Source: Selenomonadales bacterium UBA7018 (GTDB taxonomy: Bacteria; Bacillota; Negativicutes; Selenomonadales; Selenomonadaceae). Taken from it: a DNA stretch of 64,000 nucleotides. The notes under the pieces are model-generated. The model was not told where the DNA came from. It did not search any database and saw only the letters and a list, made by a program, of their open reading frames with translations. A program made the translations under genes and the position numbers. The stretch is taken from contig DJWY01000025.1 in the NCBI GenBank assembly GCA_002448305.1, positions 310,539-374,538 of the forward strand, read 5' to 3'. Numbering within the stretch: position 1 is the stretch's first letter; the number at the start of each line of letters is the position of its first letter. This document shows positions 17,978-26,487 of the stretch, in pieces.

Positions 17978-19165
17978 TTATATTTCGGAAAGATAATTTG
18001 TAATCGCCGAATCATAATCCGCCGTGTGCGCGAAAGCTTCCGCCGCTAAACTTTTCCGAACGTCGAAGGGAATTTCGCCCTTTTCGGCAATGAGTTTCGC
18101 AATTTCGTCGTAGCGGTCGGGATTGGTGACGACTGTAACGTATTTAAAATTCTTCGCCGCCGCACGAATCATAGCCGGTCCGCCAATATCGATATTTTCT
18201 ATCGCGTCTTCAAGAGTGACATTAGGCTTGCGAATTGTGCGCTTGAAAGGATAAAGATTGACGACGACAAGGTCAATAGGCTCAATGCCGTTTTCCGCCA
18301 TTTGCTTAAGGTGTTCGGGATTGTCGCGCACAGCCAAAATCCCGCCGTGAATTTTCGGATTGAGAGTTTTAACGCGCCCGTTCATAATTTCGGGAAAGCC
18401 GGTCAAGTCGCTAACATAAGTAACGGGAATGCCCGCCGCCCTTATCGCCTTGCCGGTGCCGCCTGTGCTGATTATTTCGACACCGCAACGGCTAAGTTTC
18501 CTTGCAAAATCCACTACGTCGAGTTTGTTGGATACGCTGATTAATGCCCTTTTGATTTTCATTTTGCCGCCCCCTATCTGAACTTTTCGTCCGACGATTT
18601 TAAGTCGTCCTTCGATGAATAATTTTATTGCCAGCGGATAAATCTTGTGTTCTTGCTCCAAGACTCGCGCCGCTAAAGTTTCTTCCGTGTCGTCCTCTTT
18701 GACTTCAACCGCCGCTTGAAGGATTATCGGTCCGGAGTCGGTGCCCTCGTCGACGAAATGAACTGTGCAACCCGAAACTTTCGCGCCGTAAGCTAAAACG
18801 TCTCTGTGCGCATGTGCTCCAGGAAAAGCCGGAAGTAACGACGGGTGGATATTCATAATGCGTCCTTCAAAACGCTTGACGAAATCGCCGCTTAAAATCC
18901 GCATAAATCCCGCCAAAATCACTAAGTCGACGCCCGCAAGGTGTTTTAAAAGTTCCGCCTCGAAATCTGCGCGGTCAGCGAAATTTTTCCTGTCGACGCA
19001 GATATTTTTAATTCCGGCCTCTTCTGCCCGCTCCAAAGCTTTGACGTTCGGTTTATCAGTCAGCACGATTGAAATTTTCGCCGCTAAAAATCCTTTGTGA
19101 ATCGCGTCGATTATCGATTGTAAATCCGTGCCGCGCCCCGAACATAATACGCCAAGTTTAATCAT
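17978..19165 (-). CDS. PurN GAR transformylase fused to the IMP-cyclohydrolase domain of PurH
   Basis: 395 residues in two parts. Residues 1-201 are phosphoribosylglycinamide formyltransferase: LGVLCSGRGTDLQSI, FMRILS, and the catalytic NIHPSLLPAFPGAHAH (Asn, His) with a later Asp in DEGTDSGP. Residues 202-395 match the N-terminal MGS-like domain of PurH: ISTGGTGKAIRAAG, FPEIMNGRVKTLNPKIHGG, VVNLYPF, IDIGGPAMIRAAAKN. The chain stops at the end of that domain, so the AICAR transformylase half (~300 residues) is absent. The ATG at 19165 has a GGAGGTGA SD and overlaps purM by 8 nt. A possible internal SD (GGGGG) precedes the ATG at 18562, so the second domain might also be made alone. Confidence 0.92.
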   Translation of the reverse strand: MIKLGVLCSGRGTDLQSIIDAIHKGFLAAKISIVLTDKPNVKALERAEEAGIKNICVDRKNFADRADFEAELLKHLAGVDLVILAGFMRILSGDFVKRFEGRIMNIHPSLLPAFPGAHAHRDVLAYGAKVSGCTVHFVDEGTDSGPIILQAAVEVKEDDTEETLAARVLEQEHKIYPLAIKLFIEGRLKIVGRKVQIGGGKMKIKRALISVSNKLDVVDFARKLSRCGVEIISTGGTGKAIRAAGIPVTYVSDLTGFPEIMNGRVKTLNPKIHGGILAVRDNPEHLKQMAENGIEPIDLVVVNLYPFKRTIRKPNVTLEDAIENIDIGGPAMIRAAAKNFKYVTVVTNPDRYDEIAKLIAEKGEIPFDVRKSLAAEAFAHTADYDSAITNYLSEI

Positions 19166-20186
19166 TGAGTTCACCTCCCAAAATCTCAATGCCTCTACCT
19201 TCGATAATTCTTCCGATTTTATAAAAGTCGTCGCCGCTAAATTCGTCAGCAATCTCCGCGTCAACAATCAGAATCATGCCAACGCCGCAGTTAAACGTTC
19301 TAAACATTTCGCGGCGCGGAACATTGCCCCAAGTCTGCAACAGCTTAAAAATTGTCGGGACGCGCCATGAATCCGCGTCAATCGTCGCGCCTAAATTTTC
19401 GGGCAAAGCTCGCGGAATATTATCGTAAAAACCGCCGCCGGTTATGTGAACAAGCCCATGAATTTTTTCGCCAAATTTTTTTATAATCGGAAGACAAATC
19501 GCGGGATAAAGGCGCGTCGGCGTCAAAAGTTCTTCGCCAATCGTTTTACCAAGTTCCGGAATTTTTTCGCCGCCCTTAAAGCCCATACGCTCAAAAACAA
19601 TTTTACGCACAAGACTAAATCCATTTGAATGCAGTCCACTCGACGGCAAGCCGATTAAAATATCGCCAGCTTTGACGCGAGCAGAAGTTATTAACGCTTT
19701 CTTTTCGACAACACCGACTGCAAACCCTGCAATGTCGTATTCGCCCGCAGGATAAAAGCCGCTCATTTCCGCTGTCTCGCCGCCGATTAACGCGCAACCA
19801 GATTCCTTACAAGCCGCCGCAACCCCGCGAACAATTTCAACAATCTGCGCGGGAATCAATTTGCCAACCGCTAAGTAGTCCAAAAAAAATAGCGGCTCGG
19901 CTCCCTGAACTAAAATATCATTAACGCACATTGCAACCGCATCTTGCCCAATTGTGTCATGCTTGTTGAGCAAGAACGCAATTTTTAATTTGGTGCCGAC
20001 GCCGTCAGTGCCAGAAACTAAAATTGGCTCGTCGTAATTTTTCAGCGCGAAAAGCCCGCCAAAGCCGCCCAAATCTCCTAAAACTTCGGGGCGATAAGTT
20101 GCGCGAACAAAATTTTTAATCAGCTTAACCGATTCATTACCCGCGTCAATGTCAACGCCCGAATCTTTATAAGTCATTTGCTCCAT
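19158..20186 (-). CDS. purM: Phosphoribosylformylglycinamidine cyclo-ligase (AIR synthetase)
   Basis: 342 residues, normal for PurM, which closes the imidazole ring to make AIR with ATP. Motifs: YKDSGVDIDAGNE at the N-terminus, the nucleotide-binding SGTDGVGTKLK, LIGGETAEMSGFY, and GLPSSGLHSNGFSLVR. The ATG at 20186 has a CGGAG SD; an upstream TTG (20225) would overlap the uxs gene. It is followed, with an 8-nt overlap, by the PurN-PurH fusion, so two or three pathway steps are coupled. Confidence 0.96.
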   Translation of the reverse strand: MEQMTYKDSGVDIDAGNESVKLIKNFVRATYRPEVLGDLGGFGGLFALKNYDEPILVSGTDGVGTKLKIAFLLNKHDTIGQDAVAMCVNDILVQGAEPLFFLDYLAVGKLIPAQIVEIVRGVAAACKESGCALIGGETAEMSGFYPAGEYDIAGFAVGVVEKKALITSARVKAGDILIGLPSSGLHSNGFSLVRKIVFERMGFKGGEKIPELGKTIGEELLTPTRLYPAICLPIIKKFGEKIHGLVHITGGGFYDNIPRALPENLGATIDADSWRVPTIFKLLQTWGNVPRREMFRTFNCGVGMILIVDAEIADEFSGDDFYKIGRIIEGRGIEILGGELND

Positions 20187-20199
20187 AATCTTTGCTCCG

Positions 20200-21132
20200 T
20201 TAATAATTCTTTTTAAAATAGTCAATCGTGAGTTTCAAGCCGTCTTCAAGCTTAATCGTAGGTTGCCAATTCAATTTCTCTTTAGCAAGGTCAATTACCG
20301 GACAACGCTGCGTCGGGTCGTCTTGCGGCAACGGCTGATAAATAATTTTCGACTTGCTCCCTGTCAACTTCAAAACTAATTCGGCAAGCTCCAACATAGT
20401 GAATTCTCCAGGATTACCCAAATTAACAGGTCCCGTGAAATTTTCGGCGTTCATCATTTTGACAATCCCATCAATTAAATCGTCGACGTAGCAAAAACTG
20501 CGCGTTTGCGTGCCGTCGCCGTAAATCGTTATGTCCTTGCCCGACAAAGCCTGTACGATAAAATTCGAGACAACGCGCCCGTCATTAGCCGTCATGCGCG
20601 GTCCGTAAGTGTTGAAAATCCTGACGACGCGAATATCAAGCCCGTGTTGCCTGTGGTAGTCGAAAAAAAGAGTTTCAGCCGTGCGCTTGCCCTCGTCGTA
20701 GCAGGCGCGAATACCAATGGGATTGACTGCGCCGCGATAACTTTCCGGTTGCGGATGGACTTTCGGGTCGCCGTAAACTTCCGAAGTACTCGCCTGCAAA
20801 ACTCGCGCATTATTTTGCTTAGCACAACCTAAAGAATTCAACGCGCCCATAACATTCGTCTTAATCGTGCGGACGGGGTCGCGCTGATAATGCACGGGGC
20901 TAGCCGGACACGCCATGTTGAAAATCCAATCAACTTCGGCGTAAATCGGCTGAATAACATCATGGCGCATAAGTTCAAAATTCGGATTGCTAAGAAGGTG
21001 CGCGATATTCTTTTTCTTGCCCGTGAAGAAATTGTCTAGGCAAATAACTTCGTGCCCGTCGTTTATCAATCTGTCGCAAAGGTGCGAGCCTAAAAAGCCC
21101 GCGCCGCCTGTTACCAAAACTCTTTTACCCAA
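20200..21132 (-). CDS. UDP-glucuronate decarboxylase (UDP-xylose synthase)-like epimerase
   Basis: About 310 residues of the extended SDR family. Rossmann motif VTGGAGFLGSHLCDRL, then YxxxK catalytic pair in IGIRACYDEGKR, and the UXS hallmark ACPASPVHYQRDPVRTIK, ASTSEVYGDP and FNTYGPRM. UXS makes UDP-xylose from UDP-glucuronate for surface polysaccharides. The start is uncertain: GTG 21141, TTG 21138 and TTG 21132 all lie by a GAGG SD; 21132 has the best spacing. It sits between a putative glycosyltransferase and purM, 13 nt before the latter. Confidence 0.88.
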   Translation of the reverse strand: MGKRVLVTGGAGFLGSHLCDRLINDGHEVICLDNFFTGKKKNIAHLLSNPNFELMRHDVIQPIYAEVDWIFNMACPASPVHYQRDPVRTIKTNVMGALNSLGCAKQNNARVLQASTSEVYGDPKVHPQPESYRGAVNPIGIRACYDEGKRTAETLFFDYHRQHGLDIRVVRIFNTYGPRMTANDGRVVSNFIVQALSGKDITIYGDGTQTRSFCYVDDLIDGIVKMMNAENFTGPVNLGNPGEFTMLELAELVLKLTGSKSKIIYQPLPQDDPTQRCPVIDLAKEKLNWQPTIKLEDGLKLTIDYFKKNY

Positions 21133-21153
21133 AATCAACACCTCGCAAAAATT

Positions 21154-21930
21154 TTATATCCTTGTCCAATCGATGAGAGGAGCAAGATAAGCTGTCTCCG
21201 CATGAGTCGAAAAAGACGGTATAGGCGAAATTAAAAGTCGCTTATTGCTCCCGAAAAAATAATTTTCAATGATAACCATAGCTATACCGCCGCGATTCGT
21301 ATTAGCAAAATATTTAGCCTCGTTAAGGTCGTCCTGCCCCGTCAAAGTCGCGAAAATTCCAAAGTCCGCCGGAATACTTTCTTTGCAAAATTTAATAAAA
21401 ACGTTGCGGTCTTCGCGCAAAGTCTTAACCTTAGCGGCAAAGGTCATTGTCGTTGAAACAGTGCTTCTCCAATGACTATGCGCCGTAAGATAAATTGAAC
21501 TTTTTGGCAAGTCGCCGTGAACAAAAGGATTCATGCCTTTGCCGTCAGTTTGATACATATCGGGGTGGTCATAAAGCGTAACATAATCGGCAATTTCTAA
21601 ACCTTCCAAAAGTGCTAAGCGACTGCCGGGCAAATGTAGATAATCATCTTCGAGCAGATAAAGATTATCGTCGGGCGCGTAGCGATTGATGACTTCGTTA
21701 AAAATATGGCGACAAGTTCCGCTATTTCCGTTTGAAGTTAATTCGAGACTTAAGCCCGTTGATTTGATAGCGTTAATCGTCTCCGCCGTGCAATTATCAG
21801 CTATCACGTGAAAATTTTCCGAGCCAAATTCCCTAACGGCATTTTCTAGACAAGCCCATTTACCAGCATTCGCGAGCTTGGATTTCGGATTACCCTTATC
21901 GGAAATTCGGTAGACGACATGCAAATTCAA
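21154..21930 (-). CDS. Putative glycosyltransferase, cell-surface glycan
   Basis: 258 residues starting at a TTG with a GGAGATGA SD. The N-terminus (NLHVVYRISDKG) and a mid-protein LYLLEDDYLH, with an acidic DxD-like cluster, suggest a GT-A nucleotide-sugar-dependent transferase; the TGQDDLNEAKYF segment may hold further active-site acids. No membrane segment or signal peptide is seen. It lies 12-21 nt upstream of the UDP-xylose synthase gene, which fits a role in using the sugar nucleotide made there. The family is not firmly recognised and the substrate is unknown. Confidence 0.6.
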   Translation of the reverse strand: MNLHVVYRISDKGNPKSKLANAGKWACLENAVREFGSENFHVIADNCTAETINAIKSTGLSLELTSNGNSGTCRHIFNEVINRYAPDDNLYLLEDDYLHLPGSRLALLEGLEIADYVTLYDHPDMYQTDGKGMNPFVHGDLPKSSIYLTAHSHWRSTVSTTMTFAAKVKTLREDRNVFIKFCKESIPADFGIFATLTGQDDLNEAKYFANTNRGGIAMVIIENYFFGSNKRLLISPIPSFSTHAETAYLAPLIDWTRI

Positions 21931-21948
21931 AATATCATCTCCAATAAC

Positions 21949-21985
21949 TAAACAGGGGACAAGGGAAATTTTCCAATCCCTTATC
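21949..21985 (-). terminator. Strong hairpin between the small secreted protein and glycosyltransferase genes
   Basis: GGGGATAAGGGA pairs with TCCCTTGTCCCC on the minus strand. The downstream T-run is weak (TGTTTAGTT), so it may stabilise the RNA or terminate only partly. Confidence 0.5.
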
Positions 21986-21996
21986 CCCCGAAAATT

Positions 21997-22362
21997 TTAA
22001 TATTCCCCAATAATTATTTCTCTCATAACCGTGTACATTGCCCATTCAATCGGCGTACTTTGCGGCGTAGCTTTTCCCGAATAGCCTTGTGAGTTTGTAA
22101 AGTCAACGTCTGCGGCGTCATTGTCAAGGTCGAAAAACGTATAATCCAAATAGTGAATGCCGCCGTATTGGTCGACCATTTTAAGTGTTGCATAGGAAAT
22201 AAACATGCGGTGTTCGTTTTTGTAGTGTATGGTATCAGTTATGACGTAGCATTCGTAGCCGGTGGCGGGCGACATGCCAACATAAACGTCCGCCGCCTCA
22301 ACTTTGACGCCCGCGCAGATTATCAGACTGACAAGCGTCGCAAGAAAAAATTTTTTAAGCAT
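21997..22362 (-). CDS. Small secreted protein of unknown function
   Basis: 121 residues with a typical signal peptide (MLKKFFLATLVSLIICAGVKVEAA), cleavage expected after VEA or EAA. The mature ~97 residues are rich in Tyr and acidic residues (YGGIHYLDYTFFDLDNDA) and carry one Cys. No domain is recognised. It lies 27 nt downstream of purC and is followed by a strong hairpin, so it may be the last gene of a purB/purC transcript. Its size and export suggest a periplasmic or outer-membrane-associated protein. Confidence 0.7.
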   Translation of the reverse strand: MLKKFFLATLVSLIICAGVKVEAADVYVGMSPATGYECYVITDTIHYKNEHRMFISYATLKMVDQYGGIHYLDYTFFDLDNDAADVDFTNSQGYSGKATPQSTPIEWAMYTVMREIIIGEY

Positions 22363-22389
22363 GCGAACGGCTCCTTTGTAGAAAAGTTT

Positions 22390-23097
22390 TTACATTGTCA
22401 AGCGGTCAAGCATTTCTTTATAAGCCTCTTTGACGCCGCCCAAATCTTGACGGAATCTATCTTTGTCAAGTTTTTCGTGCGTGACGGTATCCCAGAAACG
22501 GCAGTTATCAGGCGAAATTTCGTCCGCCAAAATAACTTCGCCGTAATCGCCGCGCCCAAACTCAAGTTTGAAGTCAATCAAGTCAACGTTCTTAGCTTTG
22601 AGCACGTCGCGCAGAATCGTATTGACGGAAAAGGCAATGTGCTCCATTTGGTTGAGTTCGTCGATTTTCGCCAAGTTCAAAGACATAATATGATAGCGAT
22701 TGAGCATTGGGTCGCCGAGTTCGTCGCTCTTGTAGTAATATTCGATAACGGGAACAGTAAGCGGCGTACCTTCAGCGAGTCCGAGACGCTTAACCAGAGA
22801 GCCGGCGACGATATTGCGCACAACAACTTCAAGCTTAATCATATCGAGTTTTTTAACGAGCATTTCGCGTTCGCCAACATTTTCTATGAAGTGGCTTTTA
22901 ATGCCGCGAGCCTTGAGCTGCTTGAAAAAGAATTGGCTAATCTTGTTGTTGATAATGCCTTTACCTTCGATAATGTCGTGTTTCGCGCCGTTGCCGGCGG
23001 TGGCATCGTCCTTGAAATAAACTAAAAGTTCGTTGGGATTGTCTGTCTCGAAAACAGTTTTTGCTTTGCCCTCGTAAAGAAGATTGCCCTTAATCAT
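22390..23097 (-). CDS. purC: SAICAR synthetase (phosphoribosylaminoimidazole-succinocarboxamide synthase)
   Basis: 235 residues, normal for bacterial PurC, joining CAIR and aspartate with ATP. Motifs: LLYEGKAKTVFETD, FKDDATAGNGAKHD, the substrate-binding EVVVRNIVAGSL, and DFKLEFGR...ILADEISPDNCR. The ATG at 23097 follows an AGGAGG SD by 7 nt; an upstream in-frame start at 23121 is poorly placed. It lies 20 nt downstream of a frameshifted metallo-beta-lactamase gene. Confidence 0.97.
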   Translation of the reverse strand: MIKGNLLYEGKAKTVFETDNPNELLVYFKDDATAGNGAKHDIIEGKGIINNKISQFFFKQLKARGIKSHFIENVGEREMLVKKLDMIKLEVVVRNIVAGSLVKRLGLAEGTPLTVPVIEYYYKSDELGDPMLNRYHIMSLNLAKIDELNQMEHIAFSVNTILRDVLKAKNVDLIDFKLEFGRGDYGEVILADEISPDNCRFWDTVTHEKLDKDRFRQDLGGVKEAYKEMLDRLTM

Positions 23098-23117
23098 TTT
23101 AAAACCTCCTAAAAACT

Positions 23118-23919
23118 TCATAGTTCCAACGTTTCCAAGTCGTCGGGCACATGGATTTTACCACGAAAATATTTTTGCCCTTCCGCACAGTAAAGATTTT
23201 TCCGCGCAGAAAGATTTTTGTCTTCGGTGTGATACAGCAACAAATTTTTAACGTGAAGATTTTCTGCCAGCTCGCAAGCGTCCTTTAGCGTCGAATGATT
23301 TTTGCCATAAGGGGCGAAAATATCAGCTTGCGAATAAAGGCAGAACGCCTCATGTAAAAGCCATTCGGAATTCTCAGCGTAAATTTTTCCGTAATCGTTG
23401 CAAGGCTCATCGCCGCAACACGTCAAAATTTTTCCACCGCCTATGTCCATTGAAAAGCCGAATTGCTTTGCTTTGGTCGAATGAATATCAAAAAAAGTCG
23501 TTGCACGTCCGATAACGTTTTAAAACTTCGCCGTCGGCAACGGGAATGAAATGCAATCTTTCGCCGATAAAGCGCGTTTCTTTTGGCTGAAGAAGTTTTT
23601 TAGCAACGTCGTCAAGCAGTTGCAGAACTTCGGCGTGCCCATAAATTTTAGCCTCACCGACGTATTCGCGCTGGTTCATATATTGGCAAATCATGCGGAC
23701 GAGCCATAAAATTCCCGTGAAATGGTCAACGTGCTTGTGCGTCAAAAAAATTTCGTGCATATCCTGCCAATTAAAGCCCGCGTGCTTAAGCTGGCGCAAA
23801 ATGCCACTACCGCCGCCGCCGTCAACCAGAAAATTTTTATCGCCGTCGCTTATCACAAAACAAGTATTATAACATTCCGTGACGAGCGCGTTACCCGTGC
23901 CGAGCATTGTAAGTTTCAA
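23118..23919 (-). pseudogene. MBL-fold hydrolase (RNase Z-like), frameshifted
   Basis: Two frames together encode one metallo-beta-lactamase-fold protein. The first (TTG 23919, GGAGG SD) has LTMLGTGNAL, FLVDGGGGSG and the metal motif THKHVDHFTG. It ends at an early stop at 23488. The second continues NVIGRATTFFDIHSTKAKQ, MDIGGGKILTCCGD, HEAFC and LLLYHTED, with the remaining metal ligands. The frames join if one A is removed from the AAAA near 23517-23520. It is a genuine recent mutation or an assembly error. It lies between purB and purC; the substrate is unknown. Confidence 0.75.
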
Positions 23920-23932
23920 AAAATGTTCCTCC

Positions 23933-24027
23933 CTACTTTTGAAAAGTAGCAAACAGTTGACGCGATTGACCGCCTGACAATTTTAACGTAGTCGCCGCGT
24001 TCGTACGATCCGTTGCACTTCGCTAGT
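23933..24027 (-). repeat. Dispersed ~95-bp intergenic element, copy 1
   Basis: Element orientation is minus. It begins ACTAGCGAAG right after the purB stop codon and ends with the palindrome CTACTTTTCAAAAGTAG, next to the SD of the MBL gene. Shared blocks with copies at 28067 and 45350: CTAGCG.AG, CGGCGA..ACGTT.AAATT.TC, CGCGTC..CTGTTTG and the terminal palindrome. Confidence 0.75.
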
Positions 24028-25320
24028 TTAAATTCCAAAGCGTTCAAAAATCATATCAACGTTGCGAAGAAACCATTTGTAATCGAAGCAGTCGGCAATT
24101 TCTTCCGCGCTAAGATATTTCGTGATGTCGGGGTCGTTGGCGACGTTGCTTTGAAAGTCTTCTCCCTCCATCCAACGTTTCATGGCGTTGCGCTGAACCC
24201 ATTTATAAGCGTCTTCGCGCAAAACGCCCTTGCCGACAATTTCAAGCATAAGACGTTGACTGTAAATCAAGCCGCCCGTCCTGTTCATATTATGCAACAT
24301 TGCGGCGGGATAAACAAGAAGTTTGTCGACGATATTTGTAATTTTTCTTGTGCAGTAGTCGACATTGATAGTTGAATCGGGCAAAATGACGCGCTCAACG
24401 GAACTGTGCGAAATGTCACGCTCGTGCCAAAGGGTAATATCTTCCATAGCGGCAAGAGCATTTCCTCTGACAAGACGCGCCATGCCCGCGACGCGCTCGC
24501 AATTAATCGGATTGCGTTTATGCGGCATTGCGGAAGAGCCTTTTTGACCTGGCGAAAAATATTCTTCAGCTTCGCGAATGTCGGTTCGTTGCAGGTTGCG
24601 AATTTCGGTTGCGACTTTTTCCAACGTGCTCGCAACTAAAGCTAAGGTCGTCATATATTCGGCGTGGCGGTCGCGCTGGATAACCTGTGTAGCAAGCCTA
24701 ACGGGCGTCAAGTCCAATTTCTTGCAGACAAGCTCTTCAATCTTCGGGTCGATATTGGAATAAGTGCCAACTGCGCCGCTAAGCTTGCCGACGCTGACAA
24801 TTTTTTTAGCGTGTTCGACGCGCTCAATATCGCGCTCAACTTCCGCGCTCCAAAGAAGAAGTTTAAGCCCGAAAGTCATTGGCTCGGCGTGGATACCGTG
24901 CGTTCTGCCAATGCAAGGCGTATGCTTGAATTCGACGGCGCGGCGGCGCAGAACTTCGCGGAACTTTTTCAAATCATCAAGGATAATTTCGGCGGAACGT
25001 TTCATCATAAGACAAATTGCGGTGTCTTTAACGTCGCTTGAAGTCAAGCCCTTGTGAATATATTTCGAGTCCTCGCCGACGTATTCTCCGACGCAAGTCA
25101 GGAAAGCAATAATGTCATGGTGCGTGACGGATTCGATTTCGTGAATGCGTTCTAGATTGAAATTGGCTTTGGCGCGAATATTTTTAGCGGCGTCGGCGGG
25201 GATTTCTCCAAGTTCCGCCATAGCGTCGCAAGCGGCAAGCTCCACATCAAGAATCGTCTGCCATTCGTTTTCAATCGACCAAAGTTTTCCCATTTCGGGC
25301 AAAGTGTAGCGTTTAATCAT
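24028..25320 (-). CDS. purB: Adenylosuccinate lyase
   Basis: 430 residues, normal length. PurB cleaves SAICAR and adenylosuccinate, releasing fumarate, so it serves both IMP and AMP synthesis. Motifs: the N-terminal MIKRYTLPEMGKLWS, catalytic His region GRTHGIHAEPMTFG, and the fumarase/lyase signature GSSAMPHKRNPINCE with the mobile-loop Ser. It follows a Pro-rich secreted protein gene by 13 nt. The dispersed intergenic element starts at its stop codon. Confidence 0.97.
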   Translation of the reverse strand: MIKRYTLPEMGKLWSIENEWQTILDVELAACDAMAELGEIPADAAKNIRAKANFNLERIHEIESVTHHDIIAFLTCVGEYVGEDSKYIHKGLTSSDVKDTAICLMMKRSAEIILDDLKKFREVLRRRAVEFKHTPCIGRTHGIHAEPMTFGLKLLLWSAEVERDIERVEHAKKIVSVGKLSGAVGTYSNIDPKIEELVCKKLDLTPVRLATQVIQRDRHAEYMTTLALVASTLEKVATEIRNLQRTDIREAEEYFSPGQKGSSAMPHKRNPINCERVAGMARLVRGNALAAMEDITLWHERDISHSSVERVILPDSTINVDYCTRKITNIVDKLLVYPAAMLHNMNRTGGLIYSQRLMLEIVGKGVLREDAYKWVQRNAMKRWMEGEDFQSNVANDPDITKYLSAEEIADCFDYKWFLRNVDMIFERFGI

Positions 25321-25333
25321 AAAAATTTCTCCC

Positions 25334-26350
25334 TTATAAGTCTAAGTAGTAATGCGTTGACAATTCGACAAGTTCATCAGCAACGAGCGAATGAAAGCCC
25401 GCAAACGATAAATTTTCAGCCTGCGCGGAGAAGGTATAATGACCGACTGCCCACGCCGCGACATGTTGTGTTTCAGAAATTTTCGCAAGATAAAGGGTCG
25501 TGCCGGTCGTGGTATCGACGCGCCACTTGACGCCCGTCACGCCGCTAATATCTCTAAGTTCTTCGCCGTCTGTGCGCTTATGCGTTCTGACTGCCAATGA
25601 AACTGTCGGCTCCCATCTGCGCCCGTAACGGACTTCGACAATGCCGGGCTGGACGTAAATCGCGGTGATTTCGTAGCCGGACTTGCGCGGCATATAAAGC
25701 GGAGTGAAATGAACTGCGCGGGCGACTTCAGCGAAATTGGCGTAAATCGCTTTTTGGTCGGGCATTAAAACTGTCTCTGTTGGCGGCGGCTGTTGTGGCG
25801 TAGAAATTGGCGGCGGTTGTTGCGTAGGAGTTTGCGTCGGCTGCGTAATTGTAGGCGGTGCTATCGGGGCTTCTGGAATTATCGTTTCGACTGTTGGCGG
25901 CTCGATTATTTCGGGCTTAACGGGTTCCGGAATTGGTTCGGGCTTAACGGGTTCCGGAATTGGTTCGGGCTTAACGGGTTGCGGAATCGGTTTGGGCTTA
26001 ACGGGTTGCGGTTCAGGATCAATGATAACGGTTTGGTCTTCGCGCCGTTGCCTATCCTTACTTCGGCTACTTTCTTTAAGTTTGCGTTCGTTATCGCGTT
26101 CTTTTTCCTTGCGCATTTGCTTAAGCTTTTTCTTGCGCTCCTTTATCTCCTTATCGGTTTCCTGCGTGCGCTCGGTCGAAATACTTTCAGTCAATGCGGG
26201 ATTTATATCGTCAAGTTCTTCCTTGCCGGAATTTTCCTGTTCTGCCGCGATTAGTGCTAATTCTCTATCTTCTTCGGCCGCGTTGCCCACACAGGGAAAT
26301 TGAATCACGGCAAATATCATCAAAGCCGCGATTTTATGCATGAACTTCAA
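25334..26350 (-). CDS. Secreted proline-rich repeat protein of unknown function
   Basis: 338 residues; TTG start with an AGGAGGA SD 8 nt upstream (an ATG three codons later is too far). Signal peptide: KIAALMIFAVIQFPCVGNAA. A highly charged region (residues ~70-108, KERKKKLKQMRKEKERD) is followed by a Pro-rich spacer with direct repeats of KPEPIPEPV, then a Gln/Pro/Thr linker. The C-terminal ~135 residues form a compact domain (PRKSGYEITAIYV, VEVRYGRRWEP, GVKWRVDTTTGTTLY) reminiscent of DUF4367-like domains. The spacer length suits a protein that spans the periplasm or cell wall, in the manner of TonB. The function is unknown. Confidence 0.72.
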   Translation of the reverse strand: MKFMHKIAALMIFAVIQFPCVGNAAEEDRELALIAAEQENSGKEELDDINPALTESISTERTQETDKEIKERKKKLKQMRKEKERDNERKLKESSRSKDRQRREDQTVIIDPEPQPVKPKPIPQPVKPEPIPEPVKPEPIPEPVKPEIIEPPTVETIIPEAPIAPPTITQPTQTPTQQPPPISTPQQPPPTETVLMPDQKAIYANFAEVARAVHFTPLYMPRKSGYEITAIYVQPGIVEVRYGRRWEPTVSLAVRTHKRTDGEELRDISGVTGVKWRVDTTTGTTLYLAKISETQHVAAWAVGHYTFSAQAENLSFAGFHSLVADELVELSTHYYLDL

Positions 26351-26415
26351 AAATTATTCCTCCTTGTCCGGTGGCAAATTTTTATATGCGCAGATTATAA
26401 TTCATAAAAAGTTTT

Positions 26416-26487
26416 CTAGCAACAAAAAAGGCAGAAGCTTTCGCTTCCGTCTTTAGTGTTCTTTATGTGTGAAATTGATTTCTCCAT
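26416..26487 (-). CDS. Possible 23-residue leader peptide or small ORF
   Basis: An unusually strong SD, GGGAGGTGAG, stands 2-6 nt before an ATG at 26487 that opens a 23-codon frame (MEKSISHIKNTKDG...). The frame ends CLFCC-stop at 26416, inside a terminator hairpin. Two hairpins lie upstream (CGGTGT/ACACCG near 26508-26530 and GCCGAAA..GATG/CATC..TTTTCGGC at 26538-26570). The set looks like a structured leader or small RNA upstream of the Pro-rich secreted protein gene. Translation is unproven. Confidence 0.45.
   Translation of the reverse strand: MEKSISHIKNTKDGSESFCLFCC
26423..26452 (-). terminator. Terminator overlapping the small ORF
   Basis: Minus strand GACGGAAGC / GCTTCTGCC with loop GAAA, followed by TTTTTTG. 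It would end transcripts entering from the 26.5-kb leader region before the Pro-rich gene. Confidence 0.6.

Noticed and set aside
25793..26303. Plus-strand frames opposite the Pro-rich secreted protein
   Set aside because: They mirror the repeat-rich coding sequence and have no SD.
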